A program made the translations under genes and the position numbers. A stretch of DNA of 64,000 bases, taken from G963422745 sp963422745. GTDB taxonomy: Bacteria; Actinomycetota; Acidimicrobiia; Acidimicrobiales; Aldehydirespiratoraceae. The notes beneath the pieces are model-generated. The model made no database searches. It was not told where the DNA came from and worked only from the letters and a program-made list of their open reading frames with translations. The stretch's first letter is position 1, and each line of letters opens with the position of its first letter. The stretch lies in assembly GCA_963422745.1 (NCBI GenBank), contig OY730477.1, positions 186,001-250,000 on the forward strand, given 5' to 3'. Below, piece after piece: positions 1 through 9,331 of this stretch.

Positions 1-175
1 AGTAGGCATGCACCGGCGAGTTGACCGCCGCCCGTAGACGTGCCACAGCCACGGGTTGACCAACGATTCGATCCCAGTTCGCTTCAGTGCTGGCTGTTGA
101 CTCTGCGCTGGCGGTTGAGGGCTCGTTGTCCGTGCACTCAAGGCCGTTGGAGCGCTCAACAAACGAGGAAGACAC
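1..175 (-). CDS. holB: DNA polymerase III delta' subunit, N-terminal fragment
   Basis: This is the first part of a minus-strand gene that leaves the window at base 1. From a GTG at 175 the frame stays open and ends in WDRIVGQPVAVARLRAAV followed by NSPVHAY, which matches the start of the clamp-loader delta' subunit (a VGQ box, then a His-Ala-Tyr stretch just before the ATP-site strand). It begins 5 bases after the tmk stop, and tmk-holB is a common bacterial gene order. About 30 residues of Ser/Thr/Glu-rich sequence precede the conserved part, so the true start could lie further inside. The ATP site lies outside the window. Confidence 0.6.
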   Translation of the reverse strand, partial: MSSSFVERSNGLECTDNEPSTASAESTASTEANWDRIVGQPVAVARLRAAVNSPVHAY

Positions 176-180
176 CGGAG

Positions 181-789
181 TCATTGACGCCCATCAAACC
201 AGGCGTCGACGGCGAGATCGACCCGCTCGCCGACCTGTTCCACAGTGCCTTCGGCACTGATCACCACCCAGGCATGGGGATTGAGGGAGGCCAGCTTCCG
301 AAAACCTTGCCGCACACGACGATGAAACGACGCGTCGGCGGCTTCGATGCGGTCCGTCGGTTCCGCCCCCGGAGCCAGTGCGGACTCCGCGTCGGTGTCA
401 AGCAGAACCGTCAGATCTGGTTCGATTCTGTGGGTGGCGAACCCGATGATCGCCTCCAGCATCAACAGATCAATGCCTCGGCCATAGCCCTGATAGCCCA
501 GAGCCGAAGCGGAGAACCGATCCGATATGACTGTCTCACCTCGGGCCAGTGCAGGGACCACTATCTCTGCGACATGTTGAGCCTTGTCGGCTACTACCAG
601 CATCGCCTCGGCTAGGTCGTCAAGTTCGCTGTTGTGAGGGTTGAGGAGGATTTCTCGGATAGCCGCTCCGATTCTGGTACCACCGAGTTGGTGTGTGAGC
701 CTGGCACCAAGTCGGTCAGCCAATCGACGGGCCTGGGTGGACTTTCCCAACCCGTCGGCTCCTTCAAACACGATGAGTCGGCCGGTCAT
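181..789 (-). CDS. tmk: thymidylate kinase
   Basis: This enzyme phosphorylates dTMP to dTDP in the dTTP pathway. The 202 residues match the family length. A P-loop GADGLGKST lies at residues 10-18, the DR pair of the dTMP site at 90-91 (ISDRFSASALGYQG), and a basic lid region after DRIE at 146-149. The usual EPGGT substrate loop reads QLGGT at 34-38, a departure at a normally conserved Glu-Pro. The ATG overlaps the stop of the upstream MFS gene by 4 bases, and the next gene downstream is holB, so the three are probably cotranscribed. Confidence 0.93.
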   Translation of the reverse strand: MTGRLIVFEGADGLGKSTQARRLADRLGARLTHQLGGTRIGAAIREILLNPHNSELDDLAEAMLVVADKAQHVAEIVVPALARGETVISDRFSASALGYQGYGRGIDLLMLEAIIGFATHRIEPDLTVLLDTDAESALAPGAEPTDRIEAADASFHRRVRQGFRKLASLNPHAWVVISAEGTVEQVGERVDLAVDAWFDGRQ

Positions 790-2258
790 GGCGTGTCTGA
801 ACCGGAGCTGAGTGTGTCAGTGACAGTCCGGCCGGTAGCGCTCAATTTCATGTCGTCGTCAACCGTTGCGGATCCAGCTCTCAGACTCCACAGAGCCAAA
901 ACCCCCGCCAACATGACGATCAACGACGCCAACCAGAGCGTGAGCCGAACTCCAGGTACGAAGATAGTCAGACTCCCGATCCTGATCGTGCTGTCCCACA
1001 GATGTTGGGACAGTTCGCTGAGCAACTCCGACAGCAGCGGTGCCAGCGCGAGCGCGATTAGAACACAGAAGCGCACGAGTACCAACAGTGCCGAAAAGAC
1101 CCGACCCCGAAGTTCGTCGTCTACGTGCTCGTGCAGCAGGGTAAACCCGATCACGTAGACCGGTCCGGCGGAGTAGCCGACAAGCGCAACGGCTGGCACG
1201 ACGATCGAGAGCAGAGATGACGAACCGGCGACCAGTAGCGCCCCGCCTGCGACCATCAGAGCAAGTGGGAAGACCCGGGCTCGGTTCATCCGGGCCTGCA
1301 ATGCCGATGCGGTGCCGACACCCAAGGCCATCCCCATACCCAACGCGAACAACACCAGATTGAAATCAGCGTCGTCACCACTGATTACCTCGTCAACGAA
1401 GATCGCACCGAGTGGAACAATCATGCCGCCCCCGATGACTCCGGTTGCCAGCCCGATGTTCACGGCCCGAACGATCGGATTGACGGCAACGAACCTCCAT
1501 CCCTCGCGTAGCTCCCGCATTGCGCCGCCCATGTCGAAGTTGGCGCGGCCGATAGCCTTGCGTTCACTGCTCGATGGTCTTGACCAGGTGATCGTGACGA
1601 CTATCGCCGCAGTCACCAGAAACGACAGGCCGTCCAGATAGAAGGCCAGACCCTCCTCGTCCAGCTTCAAAAAGACAACCCAATCGCGGTCGGGTAGTTG
1701 TTCGGCCACCTTCGCCAACAGAGCGGCGATGCCCGTAGCAACCGGGAACATCCCATATGCGGCTACAACATTGAGGGAGTTGGCGGTCGTGAGCTTTTCC
1801 TTGGGCACCAGGTTGGGGACGATCGCTTCCTTGGCCGGGGACCACAACATCGTGAAGATCTCAAGTATGAACGATGCGATGACCAACCCGACGATGGAGT
1901 CAACAAACGGCAGTGCGAACAGCACGACCGCTCTTCCGACATCGCAGACGAGCATCACCCGCTTGCGGTCCAGGCGGTCGACGATCACACCGGCTGCGGT
2001 AGCCAGGAAGAACCCGGGTGCGATACGAGCAGCAAGCACCAGCGCTATCGCGGTTCCCTCGGACCCTTCGCTTATCCGTTGGGCCAGTGAGATAATGGCG
2101 ATCAAGCCCAGCCAATCTCCTGTTGCGGAGACAAGTTGCGCGATCCAGAGCTTGAAGAAGGCAATGGAACCGAAAGAGCGCTTGATGCGATGGCTTGTAC
2201 TGATCAAGTCAAGCGCGTCATGCAGCCGGGAGGCGCTTGAGGAATCGGACTCGCCCAT
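786..2258 (-). CDS. MFS transporter, drug/metabolite exporter type
   Basis: This 490-residue protein has the alternating hydrophobic segments of a 12-helix major facilitator. The loop after helix 2 carries a basic motif (GVIVDRLDRKRVMLVCD, around residues 88-104) that matches the MFS A-motif D-R-x-x-R-R/K pattern. It most resembles the MFS_3 branch that holds enterobactin and macrolide exporters; its substrate cannot be read from the sequence. A roughly 35-residue soluble N-terminus precedes the first helix. It overlaps tmk by 4 bases, so it is translationally coupled to a housekeeping gene with no obvious functional link. Confidence 0.85.
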   Translation of the reverse strand: MGESDSSSASRLHDALDLISTSHRIKRSFGSIAFFKLWIAQLVSATGDWLGLIAIISLAQRISEGSEGTAIALVLAARIAPGFFLATAAGVIVDRLDRKRVMLVCDVGRAVVLFALPFVDSIVGLVIASFILEIFTMLWSPAKEAIVPNLVPKEKLTTANSLNVVAAYGMFPVATGIAALLAKVAEQLPDRDWVVFLKLDEEGLAFYLDGLSFLVTAAIVVTITWSRPSSSERKAIGRANFDMGGAMRELREGWRFVAVNPIVRAVNIGLATGVIGGGMIVPLGAIFVDEVISGDDADFNLVLFALGMGMALGVGTASALQARMNRARVFPLALMVAGGALLVAGSSSLLSIVVPAVALVGYSAGPVYVIGFTLLHEHVDDELRGRVFSALLVLVRFCVLIALALAPLLSELLSELSQHLWDSTIRIGSLTIFVPGVRLTLWLASLIVMLAGVLALWSLRAGSATVDDDMKLSATGRTVTDTLSSGSDTP

Positions 2259-2442
2259 TCCCCTGCGACACTAGTGGTCCGCTGGTGAAATGCTCATCAG
2301 CAATCGCCGGATGCCCACATCACACGTCGACTACGACCCGGCCCATAAGGCCCACGTAGTGCCCTAGCCGAAACTGCATCCAGGCCGCGCTCAACTACAA
2401 CACAGGGCGTCCGAACAATGACCCACCGATTGGCAACCACGG

Positions 2443-2554
2443 CCGACAGGCGCGCCGACCCTACCCACCACACCAAACACCGCCGCTACCAACCCTCGCA
2501 CACAAACCCACCGACAGACGCGCCGACCCTACCCACCACACCAAACACCGCCGC
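2443..2554. repeat. two-copy 44-base direct repeat in the topA-MFS gap
   Basis: Bases 2443-2486 and 2511-2554 are the same 44-base A/C-rich sequence with one difference (2450 G against 2518 A); the copies start 68 bases apart. They fill most of the 324-base gap between the MFS gene start (2258) and the topA stop (2583). I see no convincing gene in this gap. The repeat sequence was not noticed elsewhere in the window. Confidence 0.9.
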
Positions 2555-2582
2555 AAACCCACCGTGGATCCAGACTCCGCTG

Positions 2583-5354
2583 CTACCTACCAGATCGCTT
2601 TCTTGCGGACTTGCCAACTGCAGATCTAGCTGAAGCCTTCTTGGTTGCCTTTTTCGCTGAAGCCTGCTTAGAAGCCCTCTTGGTTGCCTTTTTCGCTGAA
2701 ACCTTCTTCGCTGCAACCTTCTTGGTTGCCTTCTTCGTAGGTCGTTTGCGTGATTTCTTGCGCGCCGGTCCCTTGGCCCGACGAATGGCGAGCAGTTCCG
2801 AAGCCCTCTCAACCGTGAGTTCGGGGACAGTGTCGCCCTGTCGAAGCGATGCATTGATCTCACCATCGGTGACATAGGGCCCGTAGGCACCGTCCCTGAC
2901 GATCATCTCCTTGCCCGTCTCGGGATCGGCCCCGAGTTCACGCAACGGCGGTTTCGCGGCAGCACCCCGAGGCCTGGGTTGCGCGAGCATCGCCAAGCAC
3001 TGCTCCACTGTCACGTCAAAGAGTTGTTCCTCTGTCTCGAGACTGCGCGTTTCCTTACCCTTTTGGAGGTAGGGCCCATAGCGCCCGTTGTGAACCGTGA
3101 TGACCTCACCATCGGCGGGATCGGCCCCCACGACACGCGGCAACGAAAGAACCCGAAGAGCATCAGACAACGTGAGTTCTTCAAGCGTCATGGTCTTGAG
3201 CAACGACGCCATCTTGGGCTTGCCCTCTTGTTCATCGTAAGTACCGACTTGCACGTAGGGCCCGAAACGGCCTTGCTTGGCATGAATGTCCAATCCCGTT
3301 TGGGGATCCTTGCCAAGAACGCGAGCTTCGGCCTTCCTAATCAGCGATTCCATCACCGTGTGGATCGTGAGCTCATCGGGCGGTAAATCATCGGCAATCT
3401 GAGCGCTGCGGGGCTTGTTGTCCCCATCCTCCAACCCCACCTGTACGTACGGTGACTGCCTGCCTACGCGCACGACAACCGGCAGGCCGTCTTCGGTCAC
3501 CCCCAACGGGATGGTGTTGACCTCACGGGCGTTGATATCTGCAAGTCTCGTTGACACCTTCTCCTTCAATCCGGGATCTGCGCCCGACCCGTCGCCAAAA
3601 TAGAAGCGCGTCAGCCATGGGGACATCTCCTCGGAACCACCAGCGATCTTGTCGAGGTCGTCCTCCATGCGCGCTGTGAACGCATAGTCAACAAGGTCGG
3701 GGAAGTGCCCCTCCATCAAGTTGACCACCGAGAATGCAACAAAGTTCGGCACAAGTGCCGAACCCTTCTTCCAAACATAACCGCGATCAATGATGGTGCC
3801 GATGATCGTCGCGTAGGTTGAAGGACGACCCACACCGAGTTCCTCGAGTCGCTTCACTAGACTCGCCTCGGTGTAGCGACTCGGCGGAACGGTGCTGTGT
3901 TCATCTGCGTCAAGTGCCAAGCTGCGGGCCTCATCGCCTTTGACCAACGCAGGCAGACGGCGCTCAGCATTGCCCTCGTTGGACCGCTCAAGGTCGCGGG
4001 ACTCGGCATAAGCCGCCCGAAAGCCCCGGTGCGTTATAACCGTGCCGGTTGCCCGAAAGACTACGTCAGTGCCGCCCATGCTCACCGCAGCAAGGTGAAG
4101 TCGCACCGTTTCTCCGACACAGTCGGTCATCTGCGACGCCAACGTACGTTTCCAGATCAATTCATAGGCCTGTGCCTCAGACTGTGACACCTGTTTGGCC
4201 ACTACATCGGGATGTACGAAAGTTTCTCCGGCCGGACGGATCGCCTCGTGGGCTTCCTGCGCGTTCTTGACCTTCCCGGCATAGCTCCGCGGCCGATCCG
4301 GGAGAAACTCCGGGCCATGCCGTTCAGAGACCAGGCGCCGCGCTGCTTCAATCGCTGCAGACGACAACAAGGTGCTGTCCGTTCGCATGTAAGTGATGAA
4401 GCCCTTCTCATACAACCCCTGCGCAGCACGCATTGCCATAGCCGAGGACATCTTCAGCTTGGCTCCCGATTCCTGTTGGAAGGTGGACGTGATGAAAGGC
4501 GCTGAAGGTCGACGGCGATAAGGCTTGGAGTCCCTGGAACTCACCACAAAGCGAGCCTCATCCAGATCCGCTACGAGCGCGGTCGCGGCAACCGCGTTAA
4601 GTACGACAATGTCATCGCGTTTCACGTTCCCGTCGTCGCCAAAATCACCTCCGCTGGCGATACGAACACCATCAATACTCACAAGATCGGCAGGGAACTC
4701 GAGTGTGTCACCCTCCACAGCAACAAAACGACCAGCGACACTCCAATAACCCGCGGCAATGAAAGCCATCCGATCGCGCTCTCGTTGAACGACGATTCTG
4801 GTGGCGACAGACTGCACACGACCCGCTGAGAGCCGGGGTCTGACCATCTTCCACAAGACCGGCGAAACCTCAAAGCCGTACAAACGGTCGAGCACACGGC
4901 GAGCTTCCTGGGCATTGACGAGGCGATAATCAAGATCACGGGGCTCGTTCACGGCGGTGCGTATGGCATCACGGGTGATTTCTCGAAACACCATCCGCTT
5001 CACGGGAACTAGAGGATTGAGCACCTCAATCAGATGCCAGGCGATCGCCTCACCCTCACGATCCCCGTCCGTGGCCAACAACACTTCGTCGGCCTTCGCC
5101 ACAAGTTTCTTCAGGGATCGGATGTGCGCAGTCTTGTGGGGGTCGACCACATATATCGGCTTGAAATCGTTGTCTACGTCAACACCGAGTCTGGCCCAAG
5201 GCTCGTTCTTGTAGGCCTTGGGAACCTCTTCAGAGTTGCTGGGCAAGTCCCGAATGTGACCAATCGAGGACTCCACCGTGTACCCAGCACCGAGAAACTC
5301 GGCAATTTTCTTCGCCTTGGCGGGCGACTCGACTATGACCAAAGCGTTGGTCAC
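2583..5354 (-). CDS. topA: DNA topoisomerase I
   Basis: This is a type IA topoisomerase that relaxes negative supercoils, 923 residues from the GTG at 5354. That start is preferred because the conserved sequence ALVIVESPAKAKKIAEFLG begins at residue 4; the longer frame would overlap nhaA. The TOPRIM acidic motif DGDREGE is at 96-102 and the catalytic tyrosine lies in ITYMRTDS at Y322. The C-terminal part carries several repeats of the 'GRYGPYLQKG' type, followed by a tail of about 65 residues built from KKATKKVAAKK-like repeats. Such a basic tail replaces zinc fingers in actinobacterial TopA and is known in that family to help DNA binding and processivity. Confidence 0.96.
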   Translation of the reverse strand: MTNALVIVESPAKAKKIAEFLGAGYTVESSIGHIRDLPSNSEEVPKAYKNEPWARLGVDVDNDFKPIYVVDPHKTAHIRSLKKLVAKADEVLLATDGDREGEAIAWHLIEVLNPLVPVKRMVFREITRDAIRTAVNEPRDLDYRLVNAQEARRVLDRLYGFEVSPVLWKMVRPRLSAGRVQSVATRIVVQRERDRMAFIAAGYWSVAGRFVAVEGDTLEFPADLVSIDGVRIASGGDFGDDGNVKRDDIVVLNAVAATALVADLDEARFVVSSRDSKPYRRRPSAPFITSTFQQESGAKLKMSSAMAMRAAQGLYEKGFITYMRTDSTLLSSAAIEAARRLVSERHGPEFLPDRPRSYAGKVKNAQEAHEAIRPAGETFVHPDVVAKQVSQSEAQAYELIWKRTLASQMTDCVGETVRLHLAAVSMGGTDVVFRATGTVITHRGFRAAYAESRDLERSNEGNAERRLPALVKGDEARSLALDADEHSTVPPSRYTEASLVKRLEELGVGRPSTYATIIGTIIDRGYVWKKGSALVPNFVAFSVVNLMEGHFPDLVDYAFTARMEDDLDKIAGGSEEMSPWLTRFYFGDGSGADPGLKEKVSTRLADINAREVNTIPLGVTEDGLPVVVRVGRQSPYVQVGLEDGDNKPRSAQIADDLPPDELTIHTVMESLIRKAEARVLGKDPQTGLDIHAKQGRFGPYVQVGTYDEQEGKPKMASLLKTMTLEELTLSDALRVLSLPRVVGADPADGEVITVHNGRYGPYLQKGKETRSLETEEQLFDVTVEQCLAMLAQPRPRGAAAKPPLRELGADPETGKEMIVRDGAYGPYVTDGEINASLRQGDTVPELTVERASELLAIRRAKGPARKKSRKRPTKKATKKVAAKKVSAKKATKRASKQASAKKATKKASARSAVGKSARKRSGR

Positions 5355-5445
5355 GACATCCAACCCGACCGAAGTTGAGTGGAGTTCTTTGACGATAAGA
5401 ACATCATGAAGTGAGATAACCTCAACCAGCGATGGAGTAGAGCAT

Positions 5446-6804
5446 TCACCCAGCCGACTCGGCGGGTTCCATTTCAATTTCGATCACCCTGTCGGCCCGC
5501 AAGAGTACCAGTACTCCGATGATCGCGGCCAGCAAAGAGGCGACAAGAATTCCGAACTTGGCTTCATCGCGTACAACGGCATCGTCAAAGGCAAGTCCGG
5601 TGATGAACAACGAGACCGTGAAACCTATGCCCGCGATAGACGAAAGGCCCACCACGTGGGTCCAAGATGCACCGCGCGGGAGTCGGGCAAGTCCCGATTT
5701 GACCGCCAGCCAGGAGGCGGTTGAGATGCCCAGCAACTTGCCAAGCACCAAACCCGCAACCACGCCGATGGTGACGCGACTGCTCAACGCGTCGGTGAAG
5801 GTGTCGCCGCCGATCTCAATCCCGGCGTTCACCAGCGCGAACACAGGGATAATAAGGAAACTGGAGAAGGGGTGTAGCACCTCGTCGAGCCGCTCGGCCA
5901 CCGAAACCTGCTCACGAATTTCGAAACTCGCCCGCCGCAGAACCGTGACACTTGCTCTTCCGGACACAGCTGCACCCACATGGACGTCGTCGGCTGGCGC
6001 GTCACCCTTGAGCGCAATGGCAGGCGTCATGAGCCCCAAGACGACACCGGCGATCGTTGCGTGGATCCCTGACTCGAAGACAGCCAACCACAAGAACGCT
6101 CCGGCGAGCACGTAGATCGGGATGTACCAGATCCGCACGAGTCGCATCAACAGGATCAACACGATAAGGGCCACTGCCACCAACAGCCAACCGAGAGAAA
6201 GGTCGTCGGTGTAGAAAATGGCGATAACCGCAATGGCACCTATGTCGTCCACGATTGACAAGGTGAGCAGGAAAACCTTCATAGCCCCGGGAACCCGAGA
6301 ACCCAACAACGACACAACCCCGACCGCGAAGGCGATATCGGTAGCCATGGGTATTCCCCACCCGTCCGCACCCGAGCCTCCCACGTTGAAGACGGCGTAA
6401 AACACCGCCGGGACGATCATGCCACCCAATGCAGCGACCGCCGGTAGCGACGCGGCACGGGGATCGCGCAGTTCCCCCGCCACCAGTTCTCTCTTTATCT
6501 CAAGACCGACCACGAAGAAGAAGATTGCCATCAGTGCATCGTTGACCCAGACCTCAAGAGGCTCGTCAATGCGGAGCAGGTCGCCTAACTCAACCACGAT
6601 GTGGGTTTCAATCAGATCGTGGTAACTGCCGCTGAACGGTGAGTTGGCCCAAGTCAAGGCTATGACGGTCGCGACAATGAGAACCAAGCCGCCGGAGGCC
6701 TCAATGCGCAGGAACTTGCTGACCGGTCGACCAAGGCGGCGCGCCAATCTGCGGTCGCCTCCAAGCCAAGTTAACGGTGAGGGATCAAGGCGGTCTTGGG
6801 CCAT
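5446..6804 (-). CDS. nhaA: Na+/H+ antiporter NhaA
   Basis: This 452-residue membrane protein exchanges internal Na+ for external protons. The ion-binding pair is visible as TLSIVDDIGA with D186 and D187 (the Asp163/164 pair of E. coli NhaA), and TDIAFA at 155-160 matches the family's TM4 assembly. The protein is longer than E. coli NhaA (388 residues), with extra sequence in a loop near residues 280-310 and a charged C-terminus. The ATG start at 6804 is clear. topA lies 91 bases downstream on the same strand. Confidence 0.95.
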   Translation of the reverse strand: MAQDRLDPSPLTWLGGDRRLARRLGRPVSKFLRIEASGGLVLIVATVIALTWANSPFSGSYHDLIETHIVVELGDLLRIDEPLEVWVNDALMAIFFFVVGLEIKRELVAGELRDPRAASLPAVAALGGMIVPAVFYAVFNVGGSGADGWGIPMATDIAFAVGVVSLLGSRVPGAMKVFLLTLSIVDDIGAIAVIAIFYTDDLSLGWLLVAVALIVLILLMRLVRIWYIPIYVLAGAFLWLAVFESGIHATIAGVVLGLMTPAIALKGDAPADDVHVGAAVSGRASVTVLRRASFEIREQVSVAERLDEVLHPFSSFLIIPVFALVNAGIEIGGDTFTDALSSRVTIGVVAGLVLGKLLGISTASWLAVKSGLARLPRGASWTHVVGLSSIAGIGFTVSLFITGLAFDDAVVRDEAKFGILVASLLAAIIGVLVLLRADRVIEIEMEPAESAG

Positions 6805-6831
6805 CGTAGAAAAAAGCTAGCGGCCCGATCG

Positions 6832-7335
6832 TCACGACGGACGCTTGCGCACTTGCGCGGAACGAGTTGAGGTGTAGACCACCAAGCGCACGTCGGTTCC
6901 CTGCGGAGACGAACGAATCTCGGACTCGTCGGCCAACTTGGTCATGAGTCGCACTCCAAGGCCAGCCTCATGAGCCAGACGTTCCGGTGATTCCGGCGGC
7001 GGGAGTTCGGATATCGCGTCGGGATCAAACCCGAAACCGCGATCGTGTACCACCACACTCACCTCATCATCGGCGACAAAGCATCGGACGTGAATGCGAT
7101 CGATTGACCCAGACAGGCCGTGCGCCTCAATTGCGTTGGTCGTCGCCTCCGATACGGCAACTTTCAGATCCTCGATGCGATCCTTGTCCAGGTTGGGCTG
7201 AAGCTCGGCCACGGCAGCTACCACTACCCGAACCAGCGAGACGAACTCAACGCGAGCGGGGATCTCCAACAAGAGCTTGCCGGGTCTGAAGCCAACGTCA
7301 ACGACATCGGCACCGGGATCATCAGCAACGGTCAC
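6832..7335 (-). CDS. RsbW/SpoIIAB-like anti-sigma serine kinase
   Basis: This 167-residue protein has a GHKL ATP-binding fold: the N-box Asn in EATTNAIEAHG at residue 67, a G1 box DRGFGFDP at 98-105 and a G2 box GLGVRLM at 125-131. Proteins of this class bind a sigma factor and phosphorylate a partner STAS protein. The STAS gene lies immediately upstream (stop at 7415, 79 bases before this start), which supports a partner-switching pair. The start is GTG. The cognate sigma factor cannot be named from the window. Confidence 0.85.
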   Translation of the reverse strand: MTVADDPGADVVDVGFRPGKLLLEIPARVEFVSLVRVVVAAVAELQPNLDKDRIEDLKVAVSEATTNAIEAHGLSGSIDRIHVRCFVADDEVSVVVHDRGFGFDPDAISELPPPESPERLAHEAGLGVRLMTKLADESEIRSSPQGTDVRLVVYTSTRSAQVRKRPS

Positions 7336-7414
7336 GAACCGATCCCCGACACCTCCGACGACACTGCCGCACGACCGATCGACAACTCGGTCACGATACT
7401 GCCAGCCGTATCAA

Positions 7415-7753
7415 TCATGAGGTGGCTCCAACGGCGTTGAGGTCCGAGTAGATGGTAAACACCCGATCGAGATCACAGATTTCGATCACCCGCATCACTC
7501 GACGTTGGGTGATCACCAGACAGATCTCCGCGTCCGCCAGACGCGCACGCTTGAGCGCACCGATCAAGACACCAAGGCCGAAGCTGTCAATGAAGTCAAC
7601 TCCGGACAAATCCAGGGCCACACGACGCTCACCTGCGTGGAGCATCCTTAGCACGGCCTGTCTCAGCTCAGGAGCACCGACAACATCAAGTTCGCCCACG
7701 GCGGCGAGCACAGACCAGTCACCAGATCGGCCTGCGTCGGTGAGGATGTGCAC
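7415..7753 (-). CDS. STAS-domain anti-anti-sigma factor
   Basis: This is a 112-residue single STAS domain. The conserved loop reads LDLSGVDFIDSFGLGVL; S57 in DSFG is at the serine that the partner kinase phosphorylates in SpoIIAA/RsbV proteins. The start is GTG. It sits directly upstream of the RsbW-like gene, so the two probably form a switch: unphosphorylated STAS protein would bind the kinase and release the sigma factor. A second STAS gene with a similar loop is at 31426-31764. Confidence 0.88.
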   Translation of the reverse strand: MHILTDAGRSGDWSVLAAVGELDVVGAPELRQAVLRMLHAGERRVALDLSGVDFIDSFGLGVLIGALKRARLADAEICLVITQRRVMRVIEICDLDRVFTIYSDLNAVGATS

Positions 7754-7882
7754 CCTACGACGCTATCGGCTCAGGTACCTGCGGGTTCCGAACCAGCTTC
7801 TGCTTAGAACCACATTGAGACTGCAGTCTTTTTGCCAAGCAGGAAAGAATTACTCGATTGCGGTCTTGTCCATATTGGCGAC

Positions 7883-8242
7883 CTACTCCATGCGCATGGC
7901 AGCAACGGCTGTGATCTCCACGTTGCCAAGCAGCTTGCCGATGATCGGTGCGTCGGTCGGGTCTGTGTATACCACTGTGACTACGGCAGTGTCACCACGG
8001 CGGTCAACATCAACCTCCAGCCGGTGAACCGCCAGATCACCGGCTATGGCGCCAGCCCTGAACACCTCCTCGTCGGAGCCACCAACCGCAGCCACCCGAG
8101 CCCCTTCACGGGCTGCGTGGGTGACCATGACTCGGGCGTGAACCACGAAGCCGACCTGGACGACTGCCAGCAAGACCACGACGACGACGGGCAGCATCAC
8201 CGCTGTCTCCACCGTCGCCTGGCCACGCTGGCGGCGACTCAC
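7883..8242 (-). CDS. tadE: TadE-like pilus assembly protein
   Basis: This 119-residue protein has a short basic start, then GQATVETAVMLPVV leading into one hydrophobic helix, the pseudopilin-like entry typical of TadE. A small soluble domain follows, including the THAAREGARVAAVGG stretch common to TadE proteins. The GTG start overlaps the stop of the pilin gene by 4 bases (GTGA), so the two are coupled. It is the last gene of the tad operon here. The 129 bases between it and the STAS gene contain nothing I can assign. Confidence 0.85.
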   Translation of the reverse strand: MSRRQRGQATVETAVMLPVVVVVLLAVVQVGFVVHARVMVTHAAREGARVAAVGGSDEEVFRAGAIAGDLAVHRLEVDVDRRGDTAVVTVVYTDPTDAPIIGKLLGNVEITAVAAMRME

Positions 8243-8415
8243 GTGACTCGGGAGGCGACGGCGTCCAATACCTTGTCGAGCAGGTCAGCAACGCTTGATG
8301 TGCTGGAAGCCCAGATCAGCACCAGCGTTGCCAGAGTGGCCGCGCCGAGTATCACTAACGCGTACTCCGCTGTGGCCTGGCCGCTGGCTCCGCGGCCTCT
8401 TGGGGATGGATTCAT
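8239..8415 (-). CDS. small Flp-like pilin (DUF4244 type)
   Basis: A short protein of 58 residues starts at the ATG at 8415, which is preceded by a GGAG about 8 bases upstream. It has a Gly-rich basic leader, then SGQATAEYALVILGAATLA and one membrane helix. The Ala-Glu-Tyr motif after a Gly is the prepilin cleavage and assembly signature of Flp/TadE-like subunits. Its place between tadC and tadE supports a structural subunit of a tad pilus. The frame is open to 8472, but the extension has no conserved content. Confidence 0.8.
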   Translation of the reverse strand: MNPSPRGRGASGQATAEYALVILGAATLATLVLIWASSTSSVADLLDKVLDAVASRVT

Positions 8416-8536
8416 GGATCGGCTCCGATCTTCGAGAACGTTCAGGGATTTCGGGGAAGTAGATGTCAACACCGAGTTGCCTTTGGAAAATCGGGGTTGT
8501 TTTTGGGGAAATCGAAAAGGGGTCGGTAACGGATGC

Positions 8537-9331
8537 TCAGATCGGGAATTCGAGGTCGCGCAGCGTGGCGTAGAGCACCGGCGCGATCGTGAGCAGGCCG
8601 AATGCGGGCAGGATGAAAAAAACGAGAGGGAAGAGCATCACGACAGGAAGCCTGCGGGCACGTTGTTCGGCGTATGTGCGACGCCGCCGTCTGGCTTCGT
8701 CACCTGCACGGGCCAGGGCCTCGGCCAGCGGAGCACCGTCGCGCTCCGCGGCCACCAACAAGGTGAGTACCGATCGAGCGGATGAACCCAGCCCGACAGC
8801 AGCATGGCGCAGAGCGTCGGCCCAGGCCTCCCCGTTTTGGTGCCGGGCCAAAGCAGTGGCGAACTGCGTGTGGAATGGCTCCGGCGCGTACGGTTGACCA
8901 GCTTCCAGCGCCTGACGCAATGTAAGGCCTCCACGTACGGCCAACCCAAGGCGATCGACTACATCGGGTAGGCCTCGGGTGACGGCATCTTCTCGACGAC
9001 GGCGACGGGTACGTCGTGTCCAAACACGACGCATCAATACGGCAATGGGACACACCAGCGAAATCATTGGTGCCGGGACCAAAGCCAGGAGCGCCACAAC
9101 AGTGGTGATACCCAAGGCCATGTCCCCGGGGGGAAGTGTCGGGTCGCCTAACCAGCGATCCGGCAAACGGCGACGAACCCACGCCCCAAGTGCGGTCACC
9201 GCACCGATCACAGATGACACCGCGACCGATGACGCGGCTCTTCGGGACCCGGCACCCAAGCGAGGCCGCGAACGAATACCCATTGCTCCAACAAGTGACC
9301 CGGAGGCGATCCAAATGAGCAGGGTCGTCAT
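8537..9331 (-). CDS. tadC: TadC-like inner membrane platform protein
   Basis: This 264-residue type II secretion F-domain protein starts at the ATG at 9331, which overlaps the tadB stop in an ATGA. N-terminal hydrophobic segments are followed by a helical F domain (GLPDVVDRLGLAVRGGLTLR) and C-terminal hydrophobic segments around VVMLFPLVFFILPAFGLL. It should form, with TadB, the membrane platform on which CpaF acts. The frame extends upstream to 9643, but that part is the antisense-like shadow of tadB. Confidence 0.85.
   Translation of the reverse strand: MTTLLIWIASGSLVGAMGIRSRPRLGAGSRRAASSVAVSSVIGAVTALGAWVRRRLPDRWLGDPTLPPGDMALGITTVVALLALVPAPMISLVCPIAVLMRRVWTRRTRRRRREDAVTRGLPDVVDRLGLAVRGGLTLRQALEAGQPYAPEPFHTQFATALARHQNGEAWADALRHAAVGLGSSARSVLTLLVAAERDGAPLAEALARAGDEARRRRRTYAEQRARRLPVVMLFPLVFFILPAFGLLTIAPVLYATLRDLEFPI

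Noticed and set aside
634..1158. 174-codon open frame on the plus strand
   Set aside because: It covers the ends of tmk and the MFS gene on the other strand and is Ser/Thr-rich noise.
8440..8470. Promoter for the pilin gene with a perfect TTGACA on the minus strand
   Set aside because: No acceptable -10 hexamer is found 16-18 bases downstream.
7832..8785. 317-codon open frame on the plus strand
   Set aside because: It is opposite the tadE, pilin and tadC genes, which have clear domains and coupled starts; its own product is His/Asp-rich without any family sign.
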